A DNA stretch of 64,000 bases from Methylobacterium longum (GCF_022179385.1 NZ_BPQS01000002.1:62001-126000), one strand, 5' to 3'; positions 11,656-22,165 are shown, counted from the first letter of the stretch. Program-made: numbers and translations. Notes: generated by a model not told the origin, from the letters alone.

Positions 11656-12552
11656 ATGGTCGAACCGATGAACTGGATCTCGGAGGTGGTGCGCCCCCGG
11701 ATCAAGACCCTGTTCAAGCGCGAGACGCCGGAGAACCTGTGGGTGAAGTGCCCGGATACCGGGCAGATGGTGTTCCACAAGGAGGTGGAGGCCAACCACT
11801 GGGTCATCCCGGGCTCGGAGCATCACCTCAAGATGAGCGCCCAGGCGCGCCTGAAGATGATGTTCGACGAGGGCACGTGGATCGACGTGGCCCTGCCCGA
11901 GGTCGCGCCGGACCCGCTGAAGTTCCGCGACGAGAAGCGCTACGTGGACCGGCTCAAGGAGGCGCGGGCCAAGACCGGGCTGCAGGACGCGTTCAAGATC
12001 GGCTACGGGCGGGTCGGCGGTTTGCCGATGGTGCTGGCCGCGCAGGAATTCGGCTTCATGGCCGGGTCGCTCGGCATGGCGGCGGGCGAGGCCTTCGTGC
12101 GCGGCGCCGAGACCGCGCTGGAGAAGCGCACGCCCTACGTGCTGTTCGCGGCCTCCGGCGGCGCGCGGATGCAGGAGGGCATCCTGTCGCTCATGCAGAT
12201 GCCGCGCACGACCGTGGCGGTGCGCCGCCTCAACGCCGCGCGGCTGCCCTACATCGTCGTGCTGACGAACCCCACCACGGGCGGCGTCACCGCCTCCTAC
12301 GCGATGCTGGGCGATGTCCACCTCGCCGAGCCGGGGGCGCTGATCTGCTTCGCCGGCCCCCGGGTGATCGAGCAAACCATCCGCGAGAAGCTGCCGGACG
12401 GCTTCCAGCGGGCGGAATACCTGCGCGAGCACGGCATGGTCGACCAAGTGGTCCACCGCCACCAGCTCCGGGAGACGATCACCCGCCTCTGCAAGCTCCT
12501 CACCAACGCCGCCGAGGCGGGCACGTCGCTCTCCGCCCCCGAGGCGGCATAG
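11656..12552 (+). CDS. accD: acetyl-CoA carboxylase carboxyltransferase subunit beta
   Basis: 298-aa AccD, which with AccA transfers the carboxyl group from biotin to acetyl-CoA to make malonyl-CoA. Carboxyltransferase motifs [19 protein letters not shown] and [17 protein letters not shown] are intact. The N-terminal zinc ribbon is degenerate: C32 is present, but the other three cysteine positions read T35, I51 and S54. Loss of these ligands is seen in other Alphaproteobacteria, so it is a lineage trait rather than a mutation. Followed eight bases later by folC. Confidence 0.95.
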   Translation: MVEPMNWISEVVRPRIKTLFKRETPENLWVKCPDTGQMVFHKEVEANHWVIPGSEHHLKMSAQARLKMMFDEGTWIDVALPEVAPDPLKFRDEKRYVDRLKEARAKTGLQDAFKIGYGRVGGLPMVLAAQEFGFMAGSLGMAAGEAFVRGAETALEKRTPYVLFAASGGARMQEGILSLMQMPRTTVAVRRLNAARLPYIVVLTNPTTGGVTASYAMLGDVHLAEPGALICFAGPRVIEQTIREKLPDGFQRAEYLREHGMVDQVVHRHQLRETITRLCKLLTNAAEAGTSLSAPEAA

Positions 12553-12560
12553 TCCCGCGC

Positions 12561-13886
12561 ATGGCCTCGTCCGATGCCCTGATGGCGCGCTTCCTGGCGC
12601 TGCATCCCCGCACCATCGATCTGTCGCTGGGGCGGATCGAGCGGCTGCTCGCGCGCCTCAACCATCCGGAGCATCGGCTGCCGCCGGTGATCCACGTCGC
12701 TGGGACGAACGGCAAGGGCTCGACCATCGCGTTCATGCGGGCGATCCTCGAAGCGGGCGGCCTCGCCGCACATGTCTACACCTCGCCGCACCTCGTGCGC
12801 TTCCACGAGCGGATCCGGATCGGCGGCATCGGCGGCGGCCATTTCGTGGACGAGGACCGGCTGGCCGACGCGTTCTCGCGCTGCGAGACCGCCAATGACG
12901 GCGAGCCGATCACCATGTTCGAGATCACCACGGCGGCCGCCCTGCTGCTGTTCTCCGAGAGCCCGGCCGACGTGCTGCTGCTCGAGGTCGGCCTCGGCGG
13001 CCGGCTCGACGCCACCAACGTGATCGCGCAGCCGGCCTGCTCCGTGGTCACGCCGATCGGGCGCGACCACGCCGAGTACCTCGGCGACACGGTCGAATCG
13101 GTGGCGACCGAGAAGGCCGGGATCTTCAAGCGCGGCTGTCCCGCGGTGATCGCCGCGCAGGACTACGCCGAGGCCGACGCCGTGCTGTGCCGCCGCGCCG
13201 AGGCGGTCGGGGCCGGCCCGATCCTGGTGGGCAACCAGGATTTCTCCGTCCACGAGGAGCGCGGTCGCCTCGTCTATCAGGACGAGACCGATCTGTTCGA
13301 CCTGCCGCGTCCCAAGCTCGCCGGCCGGCACCAGCTGGTCAACGCCGGGACGGCGATCACGGCGCTGCGCGCCGCAGGATTCGGCGACATCGGCATCGAG
13401 GCGCTGGAGAAGGGACTCACCGACGTCGACTGGCCCGGCCGGCTGCAGCGCCTCGGCCGCGGGCGCCTCGCCGCGCAACTGGATCCCGGCGCCGAGCTGT
13501 GGCTCGACGGCGGCCACAACGTCGACGGAGGCCGGATCCTGGCCGCCGCGATGGCGGATCTGGGCGAGAAGAGCGACGTGCCGCTGGTGCTCGTCGTCGG
13601 TCTGCTCGGCACCAAGGACGCCGACGGCTTCCTGCGCAATTTCGTCGGTCTCGCGCGCGCCCTCGTCGCCGTCCCGATCACAGGAACGCTGGCGGCACGC
13701 CCCGCCGAGGAGGTCGCCCGGATCGGCGAGAGCGTCGGCCTCTCGACCTATGCGGCGCCGAGCGTCGAGGCGGCTCTCGCACTCGTGAAAGACATTTCCT
13801 TCGAGCGTCCGCCCCGGATCCTGATCTGCGGGTCGCTCTACTTGGCCGGCTTAGTCTTGGCGGCCAACGACACCCCGCCTGTCTGA
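12561..13886 (+). CDS. folC: bifunctional folylpolyglutamate/dihydrofolate synthase
   Basis: 441-aa Mur-ligase-family enzyme that adds glutamate to folates and makes dihydrofolate from dihydropteroate. P-loop GTNGKGST is at about residues 48-55, with the metal-binding region EVGLGGRLDATN and the C-domain motif LDGGHNVDGGR. Start ATG 12561 is eight bases after accD. Tetrahydrofolate polyglutamylation is especially relevant to one-carbon metabolism. The frame is open upstream through accD but that part is out of frame with accD and noncoding. Confidence 0.95.
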   Translation: MASSDALMARFLALHPRTIDLSLGRIERLLARLNHPEHRLPPVIHVAGTNGKGSTIAFMRAILEAGGLAAHVYTSPHLVRFHERIRIGGIGGGHFVDEDRLADAFSRCETANDGEPITMFEITTAAALLLFSESPADVLLLEVGLGGRLDATNVIAQPACSVVTPIGRDHAEYLGDTVESVATEKAGIFKRGCPAVIAAQDYAEADAVLCRRAEAVGAGPILVGNQDFSVHEERGRLVYQDETDLFDLPRPKLAGRHQLVNAGTAITALRAAGFGDIGIEALEKGLTDVDWPGRLQRLGRGRLAAQLDPGAELWLDGGHNVDGGRILAAAMADLGEKSDVPLVLVVGLLGTKDADGFLRNFVGLARALVAVPITGTLAARPAEEVARIGESVGLSTYAAPSVEAALALVKDISFERPPRILICGSLYLAGLVLAANDTPPV

Positions 13887-14120
13887 GTCGTCGCCAGTCT
13901 GGGCGGGGCCGAGTCGGCTGCAGTCGGCTCACGGATCCTCACTGGACATCTCGCCAGCTCTGGACTCCCGCTTCGGAAGGTCGTCGATTCGCCGCAATTG
14001 ATCCCGCCGACAGCCCGCCACGGCCACGCTTTCCAGCGGCTGTGGCAGCTAAGCTACATCCACGGCGGTCACGATCGCATAATTTCACTGGCGATCGGGC
14101 TAATGCTGGGGATCACAGTA

Positions 14121-15023
14121 ATGAAGAAGCTTCTCACCTCTCTCGCCGCCTTCACGGCGCTCACCGCCGCCGCTTCGGCCGCCGACCTGCCGCGCCGCGC
14201 TGCGCCGCCGCCGATCTTCACGCCCGTTCCGGTGTTCACCTGGACCGGCGCCTACTTCGGTATCAATGCCGGCTACGCCTTCGACGCCAGCAGCAACGGC
14301 AACAACAGCTTCACGCAGATCCCGGGCGCCAACCCGGTGGCGATCACGGCCGCCGGCGGCCTGTTCGTCCCGCCGATCCTGACCCCGGGCTCCTCGCTGA
14401 CCTACGGCCGTAACCAGAACGAAGGCTTCTCCGGCGGTGGCCAGATCGGCTACAACTACCAGTTCACCCCGGGCACGGGTGTCGTCGTCGGCTTCGAGGC
14501 TGACGCTCAGTACCTCGACTTCGGCGGCCGTCGCCAGGGCTTCGCCATCGCGGGTGCCCCGGGCGCCGGCTTCGGCAACTTCGTGCCGGCCAACGGCCTG
14601 CTCAGCACGCTCGACTTCTTCGGCACCGTTCGCGGCCGCCTCGGTTACGCCTTCGACCGCGTGCTGTTCTACGGCACCGGTGGTTTCGCCTACGCCACGG
14701 GCGACCAGGGCGCGCGCGTCGCGTTCCAGAACTTCTCCGGCAGCCGCAGCAGCTTCGTCACCGGCTGGACGGTCGGCGGCGGTATCGAGTACGCCCTGCC
14801 CACCGACTCGTTCCTGAACTTCTTCCGCTCCTCGGCCGTCACGCTGAAGGTCGAAGGCCTGTACGTGAACCTCGATCAGGGCCGCAACACGGGTCTGCCG
14901 CTGGTCGGTGGCTACATCACCCCGGCCGGTCTGGTGCCGGTGTTCAACAACGTGCCGGTTCGCAACAACGCCGAGTTCGCCGTCGTCCGCGCCGGCCTGA
15001 ACTACAAGTTCGGCTCGTACTGA
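14121..15023 (+). CDS. outer-membrane beta-barrel protein (Omp25/RopB-like porin family)
   Basis: 300-aa outer-membrane protein. A Sec signal peptide MKKLLTSLAAFTALTAAASA precedes the mature start ADLPRR, a hallmark of the rhizobial Omp25/RopB family, followed by FTWTGAYFGINAGY. Repeating amphipathic strands end in the aromatic-terminated barrel strand VRAGLNYKFGSY, the usual BAM recognition signal. Codon use here is strongly biased (many C-ending codons), fitting high expression. It ends at a strong intrinsic terminator. Start ATG 14121 is preferred to an upstream in-frame start because it begins the signal peptide. Confidence 0.92.
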   Translation: MKKLLTSLAAFTALTAAASAADLPRRAAPPPIFTPVPVFTWTGAYFGINAGYAFDASSNGNNSFTQIPGANPVAITAAGGLFVPPILTPGSSLTYGRNQNEGFSGGGQIGYNYQFTPGTGVVVGFEADAQYLDFGGRRQGFAIAGAPGAGFGNFVPANGLLSTLDFFGTVRGRLGYAFDRVLFYGTGGFAYATGDQGARVAFQNFSGSRSSFVTGWTVGGGIEYALPTDSFLNFFRSSAVTLKVEGLYVNLDQGRNTGLPLVGGYITPAGLVPVFNNVPVRNNAEFAVVRAGLNYKFGSY

Positions 15024-15087
15024 GACCGGACGACCGGTCCCGGGCACAAGCCCGGGGCCTGCTATAAAAATTGGGTCCTGAAACCGA

Positions 15088-15120
15088 GAAAGCCCGGCCT
15101 TGCGGCCGGGCTTTCTTTTT
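15088..15120. terminator. strong intrinsic terminator between the porin gene and trxA
   Basis: A perfect 12-bp stem (GAAAGCCCGGCC at 15088-15099 with GGCCGGGCTTTC at 15104-15115), four-base loop TTGC, followed by five T residues. It terminates the porin transcript, and its position between convergent genes suggests it also serves trxA from the other side. Confidence 0.92.
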
Positions 15121-15139
15121 GCGTGCCCGATGCGCGGGA

Positions 15140-15463
<324 letters not shown>

Positions 15464-15755
15464 CACGTTACCTTTCGGTCTGCGCCGCACGTCGTGCGGC
15501 GTCGAGCGGGCAGGGGCCCGCGCGGTCCATCCAGAATTGGAGACGGGCCCGCGTGCGGTCAAGAAGTCGAGCCCCTCGGGCGAGCGCTCTGATGGGGATG
15601 CACCCCACGCATGTGTGCTGGCGCATGCCGGACCCGTAGCGGAGGGTCGACCGGACGCCCAGTCGGTCAGGCCCGTCCGGTCGCGTCGCTCCACTCCTGC
15701 GCCCGGCCGGACCGCGCCGAACGACGCAATCACCGAAGGCCGCATCGACTCCGCG

Positions 15756-18700
15756 TCAGGCGGAGATCCCGGCCCGGTCGAGGGCCGCCGCGATGTCGTC
15801 CGCGCTCAGCTCGCGGATTACCGGTCCCGAGGTCCAGATGAGCATCGGACGGATTGTCAGGCCCGGATAGATCTGACCGAGAAGCCGTGCGTAGACGGCG
15901 ATCTGTCCGGCCTCCGCGGGGGGCAGCGGCGCCTCCGCCTCGGGCGGGCGCCCGGTCTTGAAATCGGCGATCCGCACGGTGTCGGCCGTCACCGACAGGC
16001 GGTCGACGCGGCCCTGGACCGGCCGCTCGGCGCCCCCCGCCCGCACCCGACCCGACAGGCTCACTTCGGCACGCGCGTCGGGCGCGAAGAGGGGGGCGAG
16101 ATCCGGGTCGTCGATGATGCGCAGGACCGATCGCACCAATCCGTAGAAGGCCGGCCGGGGCAGCCCCGGCGCCCGTGCCTGCACGAAGGCCAGCCCGGCC
16201 GCCTCGCGGCGGGCCGGTTCGACGCGGGGCAGATGCTGGAGCAGCGCGTGGATCAGGATGCCGCGGCGTCGGGCCTGGGCCTCCGCCAGGCGCGGCGGCG
16301 GAACGCGGGCGCCGTCCGCCGCGCGGAGGGCGTCTGAGGGACTGAGCGTCTGGAACTCCGGCTCCGGCGGAACCGGGCTGCGCAGCCAGTCCGGCGCAGG
16401 CCGTGGCGCCGCCGCTGGACGCGGCACCTCGGGTGCGCGGGATGCGTCGCTGCCGTCGTGCCAGACCGTCGCCGGTCCGTAGGGCAGCTCGACCATCCGG
16501 CCCGTGCCCAGCGCGGCCTCGAGGCCGGCCTGCACCATCCGGCACCAGGCTGTCTCGGTCTCGCGCTCGTGGCCGCGGAAGGGCGCGACGATCAGCCGGT
16601 CGGCCGCCCGGGTCATGGCCACGTAGAGGAGGCGGTTGTGCTCCTGCCGCGCCCGGGCGAGCAGGGCGGCACGGGCGGTCTCCGTCGCCGCGCAATCCTG
16701 CGTCCGGCCGCTGGACCAGACCGGCGGCACCACGGCTCCGTTCGCCGCCAGGGGCAGCAGGGGCGGATCGTTGCGGCCGAGGGGTTCGCACCCGTCGAGG
16801 ACTACCACCACCGGCGCCTCCAGGCCCTTGGCGCCGTGCACCGTCATGACCCGGACCTCGTCGCGGCCCGATTCGAGGTCGCGTTTGACCGTGTGTCCGG
16901 CCTCGGCATCGATGTAGCGGGCGAGGAAGCCGCCCAGCGAGGGCGCGTCCTCGGCGGATTCGGCCTGTGCGGCGGCGGCGAGGAACACGTCGATGGCGTC
17001 GCCCGCCTCACCCCCGAGTCGGGCGACCAGCTTGGCCCGGCCATTCTGCGGCCCCAGCAGCCGGGCGTAGAAGCCGAACGGCCCGTGGAGGCCCGCGAGC
17101 GCGATCCACTCCGCGAGCGTCTCCAGGCCGCGCCGCGCCGCCGCATCGCCCGACGCGGCGTGGCGATGAAGGGCGTCCTCCAGCGTCTCCGACAGATCGC
17201 GACGGGCCGCGATCCGCACGAGGTCCTCGTCGGTGAGGCCGACCAGGGGCGTCTTGAGAGCCGTCGCGAGGGTCAGGTCGTCGGCGGGCAGGAGCCCGGC
17301 CCGCCCGGCAGCCACGAGATCGGCCACCGCGATATGGGCGGAGACCTCCAGCCGGTCCTGCCCGGCCACCGGGACGCCGAGGCTTTTGAGCGCGCGGATC
17401 ACCTCCTCGAAGGCCGGGCCGCGCTTGCGGACCAGGATCAGCACGTCGCCGGGTCGCCACGCCCGGCCCGTGGCATCGCCCTGGCTCGTCCAGGTTCGTA
17501 CCGCCTGCGCCACCCGCCGCGCGGTGATGATCGCGGGGGCGCTGGTCTCCAGGGCGTCCACCGGGGCCGTCCAGGCATCCGGCTCGGCCGTGGGTTCCGG
17601 CTCGGCGATGGGCCAGAGCTCGACCGCGCCGGGGGCGTCGGGCCGCGCACTGGCATGGACGGTCCGGCGCACCGTGTCCTCGAACGACAGGCCCTCGTTG
17701 TGCGCGTCAAGGGCGAACACCGCGTCGACGGCGCGCAGAACCAGGCTGGTCGAGCGGAACGACAGGGTGAGCGGCACGTCCGCGAAGTCCAACCCGGCCG
17801 CGCGCGATTCGGCGATCCAGGAGGCCCGCGTCAGGGCGAATTCCCGCGGCTCCGCACCCTGGAAGCCGTAGATCGACTGCTTGGGATCGCCCACCGCGAA
17901 ACGCGTGCGGCTGCCGGTGCGCGCGCCTTCGCCGGCGGCAAATTCCTGCGTGATGGCGCGCAGGATCGCCCATTGCTCGGGGTTGGTGTCCTGCGCCTCG
18001 TCGACCAGCACGTGGTCGATGCCGCGGTCGAGCTTGTACAGGACCCAGCCGGCGCCGACCCGGCCGAGCAGGTCCAGGGCCTTGTGGATCAGGTCGTCGA
18101 AGTCGAGGGCGCCGAGCCGGGCCTTCTGGGCTTCGACGCGGCGGTGGATCTCGGCGGCCAACAGGAACAAGGCGTGAGTCCGCGCATGGGCGCGGGCGGC
18201 GCGCAGGCGGTCCGACAGCGGGTCCAGACGGTCGCGCTCCGCGATCAGGACCTCCTTCACGCCGGCCGGAACGCTCTTGGTCCCGAGGCTGCCGTCGGCC
18301 TTCGGCTCGTCCTTCTGGGTGAAGAAGACGGCCCGGTACAGCGCCAGCGCCTCGGACCGGTCCGGGAGGTCCTCGGAGCGCGCCCGCTCGGCCTCGGCGG
18401 CCGCCAGGGCGTCGGCGAGCTTCTCGTCGTTGGCCTTGCCGGTGCGCAGCGCCTGGATCAGGGCGGCCCGATCGTCCGGCCGGCAGCCGGCGCCGCCCTC
18501 CAGGATCGCCGCCTCGATCCGCTCGGCGCTCTCCTCCGCGGCGAGACCCAGCGCGTCGTGCAGGCGGGCGAACGCGGCTTCGAGGCCGGCCGAATCACCC
18601 ACGAGGCCCCGGGCGCGCATCGCCGAGCGGATCGCCGCCCGGAGCGTGTCGCCTGTCGCCTCCGGGGCCACCCGGGCCAGAGCGGCGCTCAGCGGCGTGT

Positions 18701-19274
18701 CGCCGTTCGACACGGCGTCCGCCAGCACGTTGGCCATCTCGATGTCGAAGAGTTCCCGCGCCTTGGCCTCGTCGAGCACCACGAAGCGGGCCGGCACGTT
18801 CGCCTCGAAGGGGAACATGTGCAGCAGGCGCTCGCACAGGGCGTGGAGGGTCTCGATCTTGAGGCCTCCGGGTGTCTCCACGGCCCGGGCGAAGAGCCGC
18901 CGCGCCATGCGCAGGCGCTCCGCCCCCGCCCGCTCGCCGGTCAGCTCTTCGAGTTCGGCGGCCAGCGCCGCGTCGTCCAGCGTGACCCATCGCCCGAGGA
19001 GGCGGAACACCCGGATCGCCATGTTGGCGGCGGCCGCCTTGGTGAAGGTCAGGCACAGGATCCGCCCGGGCGGGGCGCCGTCGAGCAGCAGCCTGACCAC
19101 GCGGTCGGTGAGAACCTTGGTCTTGCCCGCGCCCGCGTTGGCCGAGACCCAGGCCGAGGCGCGCGGATCGGCGGCCCGGCGCTGGTTCGCCCGGGTGAGG
19201 TCGTCGACAACGAAGGGTCGGATGGCGGGCGTGGTCGCGCTGCTCAACGGTCCTGTCCGGCTCGGCGGGCGCAT
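15756..19274 (-). CDS. addA: double-strand break repair helicase-nuclease AddA
   Basis: 1172-aa AddA, the UvrD-like helicase with C-terminal RecB-type nuclease that processes DNA ends for recombination as a complex with AddB. Walker A ANAGAGKT is at about 45-52, motif [17 protein letters not shown] and motif [16 protein letters not shown] follow, and [18 protein letters not shown] motif VI ([16 protein letters not shown]) is present. The nuclease core GRVDRL...[10 protein letters not shown] lies near the C-terminus. ATG 19274 gives family-like length; the frame runs on upstream into the divergent minC gene and is noncoding there. addB, normally immediately upstream, is absent here. Confidence 0.93.
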   Translation of the reverse strand: MRPPSRTGPLSSATTPAIRPFVVDDLTRANQRRAADPRASAWVSANAGAGKTKVLTDRVVRLLLDGAPPGRILCLTFTKAAAANMAIRVFRLLGRWVTLDDAALAAELEELTGERAGAERLRMARRLFARAVETPGGLKIETLHALCERLLHMFPFEANVPARFVVLDEAKARELFDIEMANVLADAVSNGDTPLSAALARVAPEATGDTLRAAIRSAMRARGLVGDSAGLEAAFARLHDALGLAAEESAERIEAAILEGGAGCRPDDRAALIQALRTGKANDEKLADALAAAEAERARSEDLPDRSEALALYRAVFFTQKDEPKADGSLGTKSVPAGVKEVLIAERDRLDPLSDRLRAARAHARTHALFLLAAEIHRRVEAQKARLGALDFDDLIHKALDLLGRVGAGWVLYKLDRGIDHVLVDEAQDTNPEQWAILRAITQEFAAGEGARTGSRTRFAVGDPKQSIYGFQGAEPREFALTRASWIAESRAAGLDFADVPLTLSFRSTSLVLRAVDAVFALDAHNEGLSFEDTVRRTVHASARPDAPGAVELWPIAEPEPTAEPDAWTAPVDALETSAPAIITARRVAQAVRTWTSQGDATGRAWRPGDVLILVRKRGPAFEEVIRALKSLGVPVAGQDRLEVSAHIAVADLVAAGRAGLLPADDLTLATALKTPLVGLTDEDLVRIAARRDLSETLEDALHRHAASGDAAARRGLETLAEWIALAGLHGPFGFYARLLGPQNGRAKLVARLGGEAGDAIDVFLAAAAQAESAEDAPSLGGFLARYIDAEAGHTVKRDLESGRDEVRVMTVHGAKGLEAPVVVVLDGCEPLGRNDPPLLPLAANGAVVPPVWSSGRTQDCAATETARAALLARARQEHNRLLYVAMTRAADRLIVAPFRGHERETETAWCRMVQAGLEAALGTGRMVELPYGPATVWHDGSDASRAPEVPRPAAAPRPAPDWLRSPVPPEPEFQTLSPSDALRAADGARVPPPRLAEAQARRRGILIHALLQHLPRVEPARREAAGLAFVQARAPGLPRPAFYGLVRSVLRIIDDPDLAPLFAPDARAEVSLSGRVRAGGAERPVQGRVDRLSVTADTVRIADFKTGRPPEAEAPLPPAEAGQIAVYARLLGQIYPGLTIRPMLIWTSGPVIRELSADDIAAALDRAGISA

Positions 19275-19358
19275 CTCTCTACAACAGAAACGCGCCCGCG
19301 GGGTCGCCAAGGCGTCACACCGGGCGTTGCGGGATTGCCCCGGACGCGGCGCCGCCGC

Positions 19359-20111
19359 ATGGATGCGGACGACCCTTCCGCGACACCGAACACGCCCGTG
19401 ACCCAGCCGACATCCGAGCCGGTGCGCCCGCCGATCCGCTTCCGCGGCCGCTCCTTCATGGCCACCGTCCTGGCCCCCGTGCCCCCCGTGAGCGACTGGC
19501 TCGGCGATCTCGACGCCCTGAACCGGCGCGCGCCGAACTTCTTCGCCGGCCGGCCGGTGATCCTCGACCTCGCGGGCCTGCGGCTCGGCCGCGAGGACCT
19601 CGACGGGCTGCTCGCGGAACTCACCGCGCGTAACATCGCGGTCCTGGGCATCGAGGGGGCGCCGCCCACCCTCCTGGGGGATGGTCTGCCGCCGGCCCTG
19701 TCGGGCGGTCGCCCGGCCGGGGAGATCGACACGCCCGGAGAAGCCGCGCCGACCGAGCCGCAGCCCAAGGAGACGGTCCGGTCTTTGATCCTCGACGCGC
19801 CGGTGCGCTCGGGTCAGACCGTGCTGAACCTCGAGGGCGACGTCACGGTGCTGGGCGCCGTCGCCTCCGGGGCCGAGGTCATCGCGGGGGGGTCGATCCA
19901 CATCTACGGAGCCCTCCGCGGCCGCGCCATCGCGGGCGCCGCGGGCAATCCGGCGGCGCGAATCTGGTGCCGCAAGTTCGAGCCGGAACTCGTGGCGATC
20001 GACGGTCTCTACCGCGCGGCCGACGATCTCGATCCCGCCTTCCGGGGTCAGGCCGTCGAGGTCCGGCTCCTGGACGACGCGATCAAGCTCAACCTGTTGG
20101 AGCGGGGTTGA
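19359..20111 (+). CDS. minC: septum site-determining protein MinC (first copy)
   Basis: 250-aa MinC, the FtsZ-inhibiting partner of MinD. The N-domain carries LDLAGLRLGREDLDGLLAEL and ARNIAVLGIEGAP; the C-terminal beta-helix has the MinD-binding RSGQ motif (VRSGQTVLNLEGDV), then SGAEVIAGGSIHIYGALRGR. The end reads FRGQAVEVRLLDDAIKLNLL, diverging from the second copy. It is divergent from addA with an 84-bp gap, and 110 bp before the second minC. Start ATG 19359 is the only one giving a full N-domain of usual length. Confidence 0.9.
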   Translation: MDADDPSATPNTPVTQPTSEPVRPPIRFRGRSFMATVLAPVPPVSDWLGDLDALNRRAPNFFAGRPVILDLAGLRLGREDLDGLLAELTARNIAVLGIEGAPPTLLGDGLPPALSGGRPAGEIDTPGEAAPTEPQPKETVRSLILDAPVRSGQTVLNLEGDVTVLGAVASGAEVIAGGSIHIYGALRGRAIAGAAGNPAARIWCRKFEPELVAIDGLYRAADDLDPAFRGQAVEVRLLDDAIKLNLLERG

Positions 20112-20160
20112 ACCCCTCGATACCAGGATCCCGGCAGAATTTGCCGACCGGATCAGAAAC

Positions 20161-20177
20161 TTAACCCTTCGGTAACC
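20161..20177 (+). promoter_or_regulatory. CtrA-like site upstream of the second minC
   Basis: TTAA-CCCTTCG-GTAACC lies 45-61 bp before the second minC. It differs from the CtrA consensus TTAA-N7-TTAAC at one half-site base. CtrA controls minCD in Sinorhizobium meliloti, so regulation here is plausible but unproven. Confidence 0.45.
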
Positions 20178-20221
20178 ATACCCGCCGTCAATGGTCCGGT
20201 AAGGACTCTTAACGGGCGGAC

Positions 20222-20947
20222 ATGAGCGAGACCCACCCCGAGCCGATCGATCCGGAGACCGCCCCCGCGGCGGCTCCTTCCGCGCCCCGGCCGCTCAGCC
20301 TGCGCGGACGGGCCTTCAAGGCCCTGGCCCTTTCCCCCGAGCCGCCGCTTCCCGAGTGGCTCGCGGGTCTCGACGCGGCACTCAAGCGATCGCCGACCCT
20401 GCTGCAAGGCCGGGCCGTCATCCTGGATTGCGCCCGGTTCAAGCCCGAGCCGGACGCCCTCGAAACGCTCATGCGTGAGCTGAAGGCCCGCGGCATCGCG
20501 GTCCTCGGCATCGAGGGCGCCGACGCGGTCGCCGAAGGTCTGCCGCCTCTCCTCGTCAACGGACACCCGTCCGAGACGATCGAGATCCCGACCCCGGCCG
20601 AGCCGGAGCCGCAGGTGGTGACCTCGATCACGGTCGAGGGCTCGGTCCGCTCCGGACAGAGCATCATCAACCCGACCGGCGACGTGACCGTCATGGGGTC
20701 CGTCTCATCGGGCGCCGAGATCCTGGCGGGCGGCTCCATCCACGTCTACGGAGCCCTGCGCGGACGCGCGATCGCCGGCGCTGCGCGCAACCCGCGCGCA
20801 CGAATCTACTGCCGCAAATTCGAGCCCGAGTTGCTGGGGATCGACCGCCTCGTGCGGACGGCGGAGGACATGGGTACGGCCCTGCGCGGCAAGGCCGCCC
20901 AGGTCTGGCTCGATGGCGGCAACATCCGAATGGCGAGCTTAGACTAA
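20222..20947 (+). CDS. minC: septum site-determining protein MinC (second copy)
   Basis: 241-aa MinC paralog of the gene just upstream. It shares RPLSLRGRAFKALALSP-type N-terminus, the MinD-contacting VRSGQSIINPTGDV, and SGAEILAGGSIHVYGALRGR. Its C-terminus (LRGKAAQVWLDGGNIRMASLD) resembles the canonical rhizobial MinC ending more than the first copy does, and it is 29 bp upstream of minD, so it is the likely operon MinC. Both copies retain all visible key motifs, so neither looks like a pseudogene. Confidence 0.93.
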   Translation: MSETHPEPIDPETAPAAAPSAPRPLSLRGRAFKALALSPEPPLPEWLAGLDAALKRSPTLLQGRAVILDCARFKPEPDALETLMRELKARGIAVLGIEGADAVAEGLPPLLVNGHPSETIEIPTPAEPEPQVVTSITVEGSVRSGQSIINPTGDVTVMGSVSSGAEILAGGSIHVYGALRGRAIAGAARNPRARIYCRKFEPELLGIDRLVRTAEDMGTALRGKAAQVWLDGGNIRMASLD

Positions 20948-20976
20948 GTCAGCTCTGGATTAAGGGAGATCGACGC

Positions 20977-21792
20977 GTGGCAAAGGTTCTCGTCGTCACA
21001 TCGGGCAAGGGCGGCGTCGGCAAGACGACGACGACCGCAGCCCTCGGAGCGGCCCTGGCGCAGGGTGGGCAAAGCGTGTGCGTCGTCGATTTCGACGTCG
21101 GCCTGCGCAACCTCGACCTCGTCATGGGCGCCGAGCGGCGGGTCGTCTACGACCTCATCAACGTGGTCAACGGCGACGCCAAGCTCCCGCAGGCGCTCAT
21201 CAAGGACAAGCGTCTGGAGACCCTGCACCTGCTGCCGGCCTCCCAGACCCGCGACAAGGATGCGCTCACCGACGCCGGCGTCGCCCGGGTCATGCAGGAG
21301 CTGCGCGACAAGTTCGACTGGGTGATCTGCGACTCGCCGGCCGGCATCGAGCGCGGCGCCCAGCTCGCCATGCACCACGCCGACGTCGCCGTGGTCGTGA
21401 CCAACCCCGAGGTCTCCTCGGTGCGCGACTCCGACCGGATCATCGGCCTCCTCGATTCCAAGACCGCCAAGGCGGAGAAGGGCGAGGACATGGAGAAGCA
21501 CCTGATCCTCACCCGCTACGACCCGGGCCGGGCCGACCGCGGCGACATGCTCAAGACCGAGGACGTGCTCGACATCCTGTCGATCCCGCTGCTCGCCATC
21601 ATCCCCGAGAGCCAGGAGGTGCTGCGCGCCTCGAACCTCGGCTGCCCGGTGACCCTCAACAACCCGCTCTGCGCCCCGGCGCGCGCCTACGCCGACGCAG
21701 CGCGCCGGCTCAAGGGCGAGGACGTGCCGATGAGCCTGCCGGTCGAGCGCAAGTCCTTCCTCGACAAGCTGTTCATGCGGAGGGCGGCATGA
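20977..21792 (+). CDS. minD: septum site-determining ATPase MinD
   Basis: 271-aa deviant-Walker ATPase that recruits MinC to the membrane and oscillates with MinE. SGKGGVGKTTTTAALG gives signature lysine K11 and P-loop K16; DFDVGLRNLDLVMG and CDSPAGIERGA are the switch motifs. The last residues SFLDKLFMRRAA form the amphipathic membrane-targeting helix. GTG start at 20977 is supported by AAGGGAG about nine bases upstream. The stop overlaps the minE start. Confidence 0.97.
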   Translation: MAKVLVVTSGKGGVGKTTTTAALGAALAQGGQSVCVVDFDVGLRNLDLVMGAERRVVYDLINVVNGDAKLPQALIKDKRLETLHLLPASQTRDKDALTDAGVARVMQELRDKFDWVICDSPAGIERGAQLAMHHADVAVVVTNPEVSSVRDSDRIIGLLDSKTAKAEKGEDMEKHLILTRYDPGRADRGDMLKTEDVLDILSIPLLAIIPESQEVLRASNLGCPVTLNNPLCAPARAYADAARRLKGEDVPMSLPVERKSFLDKLFMRRAA

Positions 21793-22127
21793 GCATCCTG
21801 GGGATCTTCCAGAAGCGCAACTCCGGAGCGGTCGCCCGCGACCGCCTTCAGCTGATCCTCGCCCACGAGCGGGCCGAGTCGGGTCGCCCCGACCTCGTGC
21901 TCCAGCTCCGCGAGGAGATCCTGGCGGTGATCGCCAACCATGTCGCGGTGGAGCCCGACAAGGTGAAAGTCACCCTGGAGCGCGGCGAGGGCGTCTCGAC
22001 CCTCGGCCTCGACATCGAGCTTCCGCTCGGCGTGGGCGGCAAGCTCGACGCCAAGCTGGCGGCGAAGCTCGCCGAGGTCGCCGCCAACAGGGGCGGCGCC
22101 AAGGCGGCTTCCAAGAAGGCCGCTTGA
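21789..22127 (+). CDS. minE: cell division topological specificity factor MinE
   Basis: 112-aa MinE, which stimulates MinD ATPase and drives pole-to-pole oscillation. It begins MSILGIFQKRNSGAVARDRL (membrane-targeting and MinD-binding segment) and continues with LQLILAHERAESGRPDLV and the anti-MinCD domain. The C-terminus has an alanine/lysine tail (AKAASKKAA) beyond the usual length, common in this order. Start overlaps the minD stop (ATGA), indicating coupling. Confidence 0.95.
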   Translation: MSILGIFQKRNSGAVARDRLQLILAHERAESGRPDLVLQLREEILAVIANHVAVEPDKVKVTLERGEGVSTLGLDIELPLGVGGKLDAKLAAKLAEVAANRGGAKAASKKAA

Positions 22128-22165
22128 GCCGGAACGGGACCGCGCCCGCCGGTATCGACATGCGC

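Noticed and set aside
16458..20111. Open frame of 1217 codons antisense to addA running into minC
   Set aside because: Only the minC part is coding; the rest is a shadow of addA.
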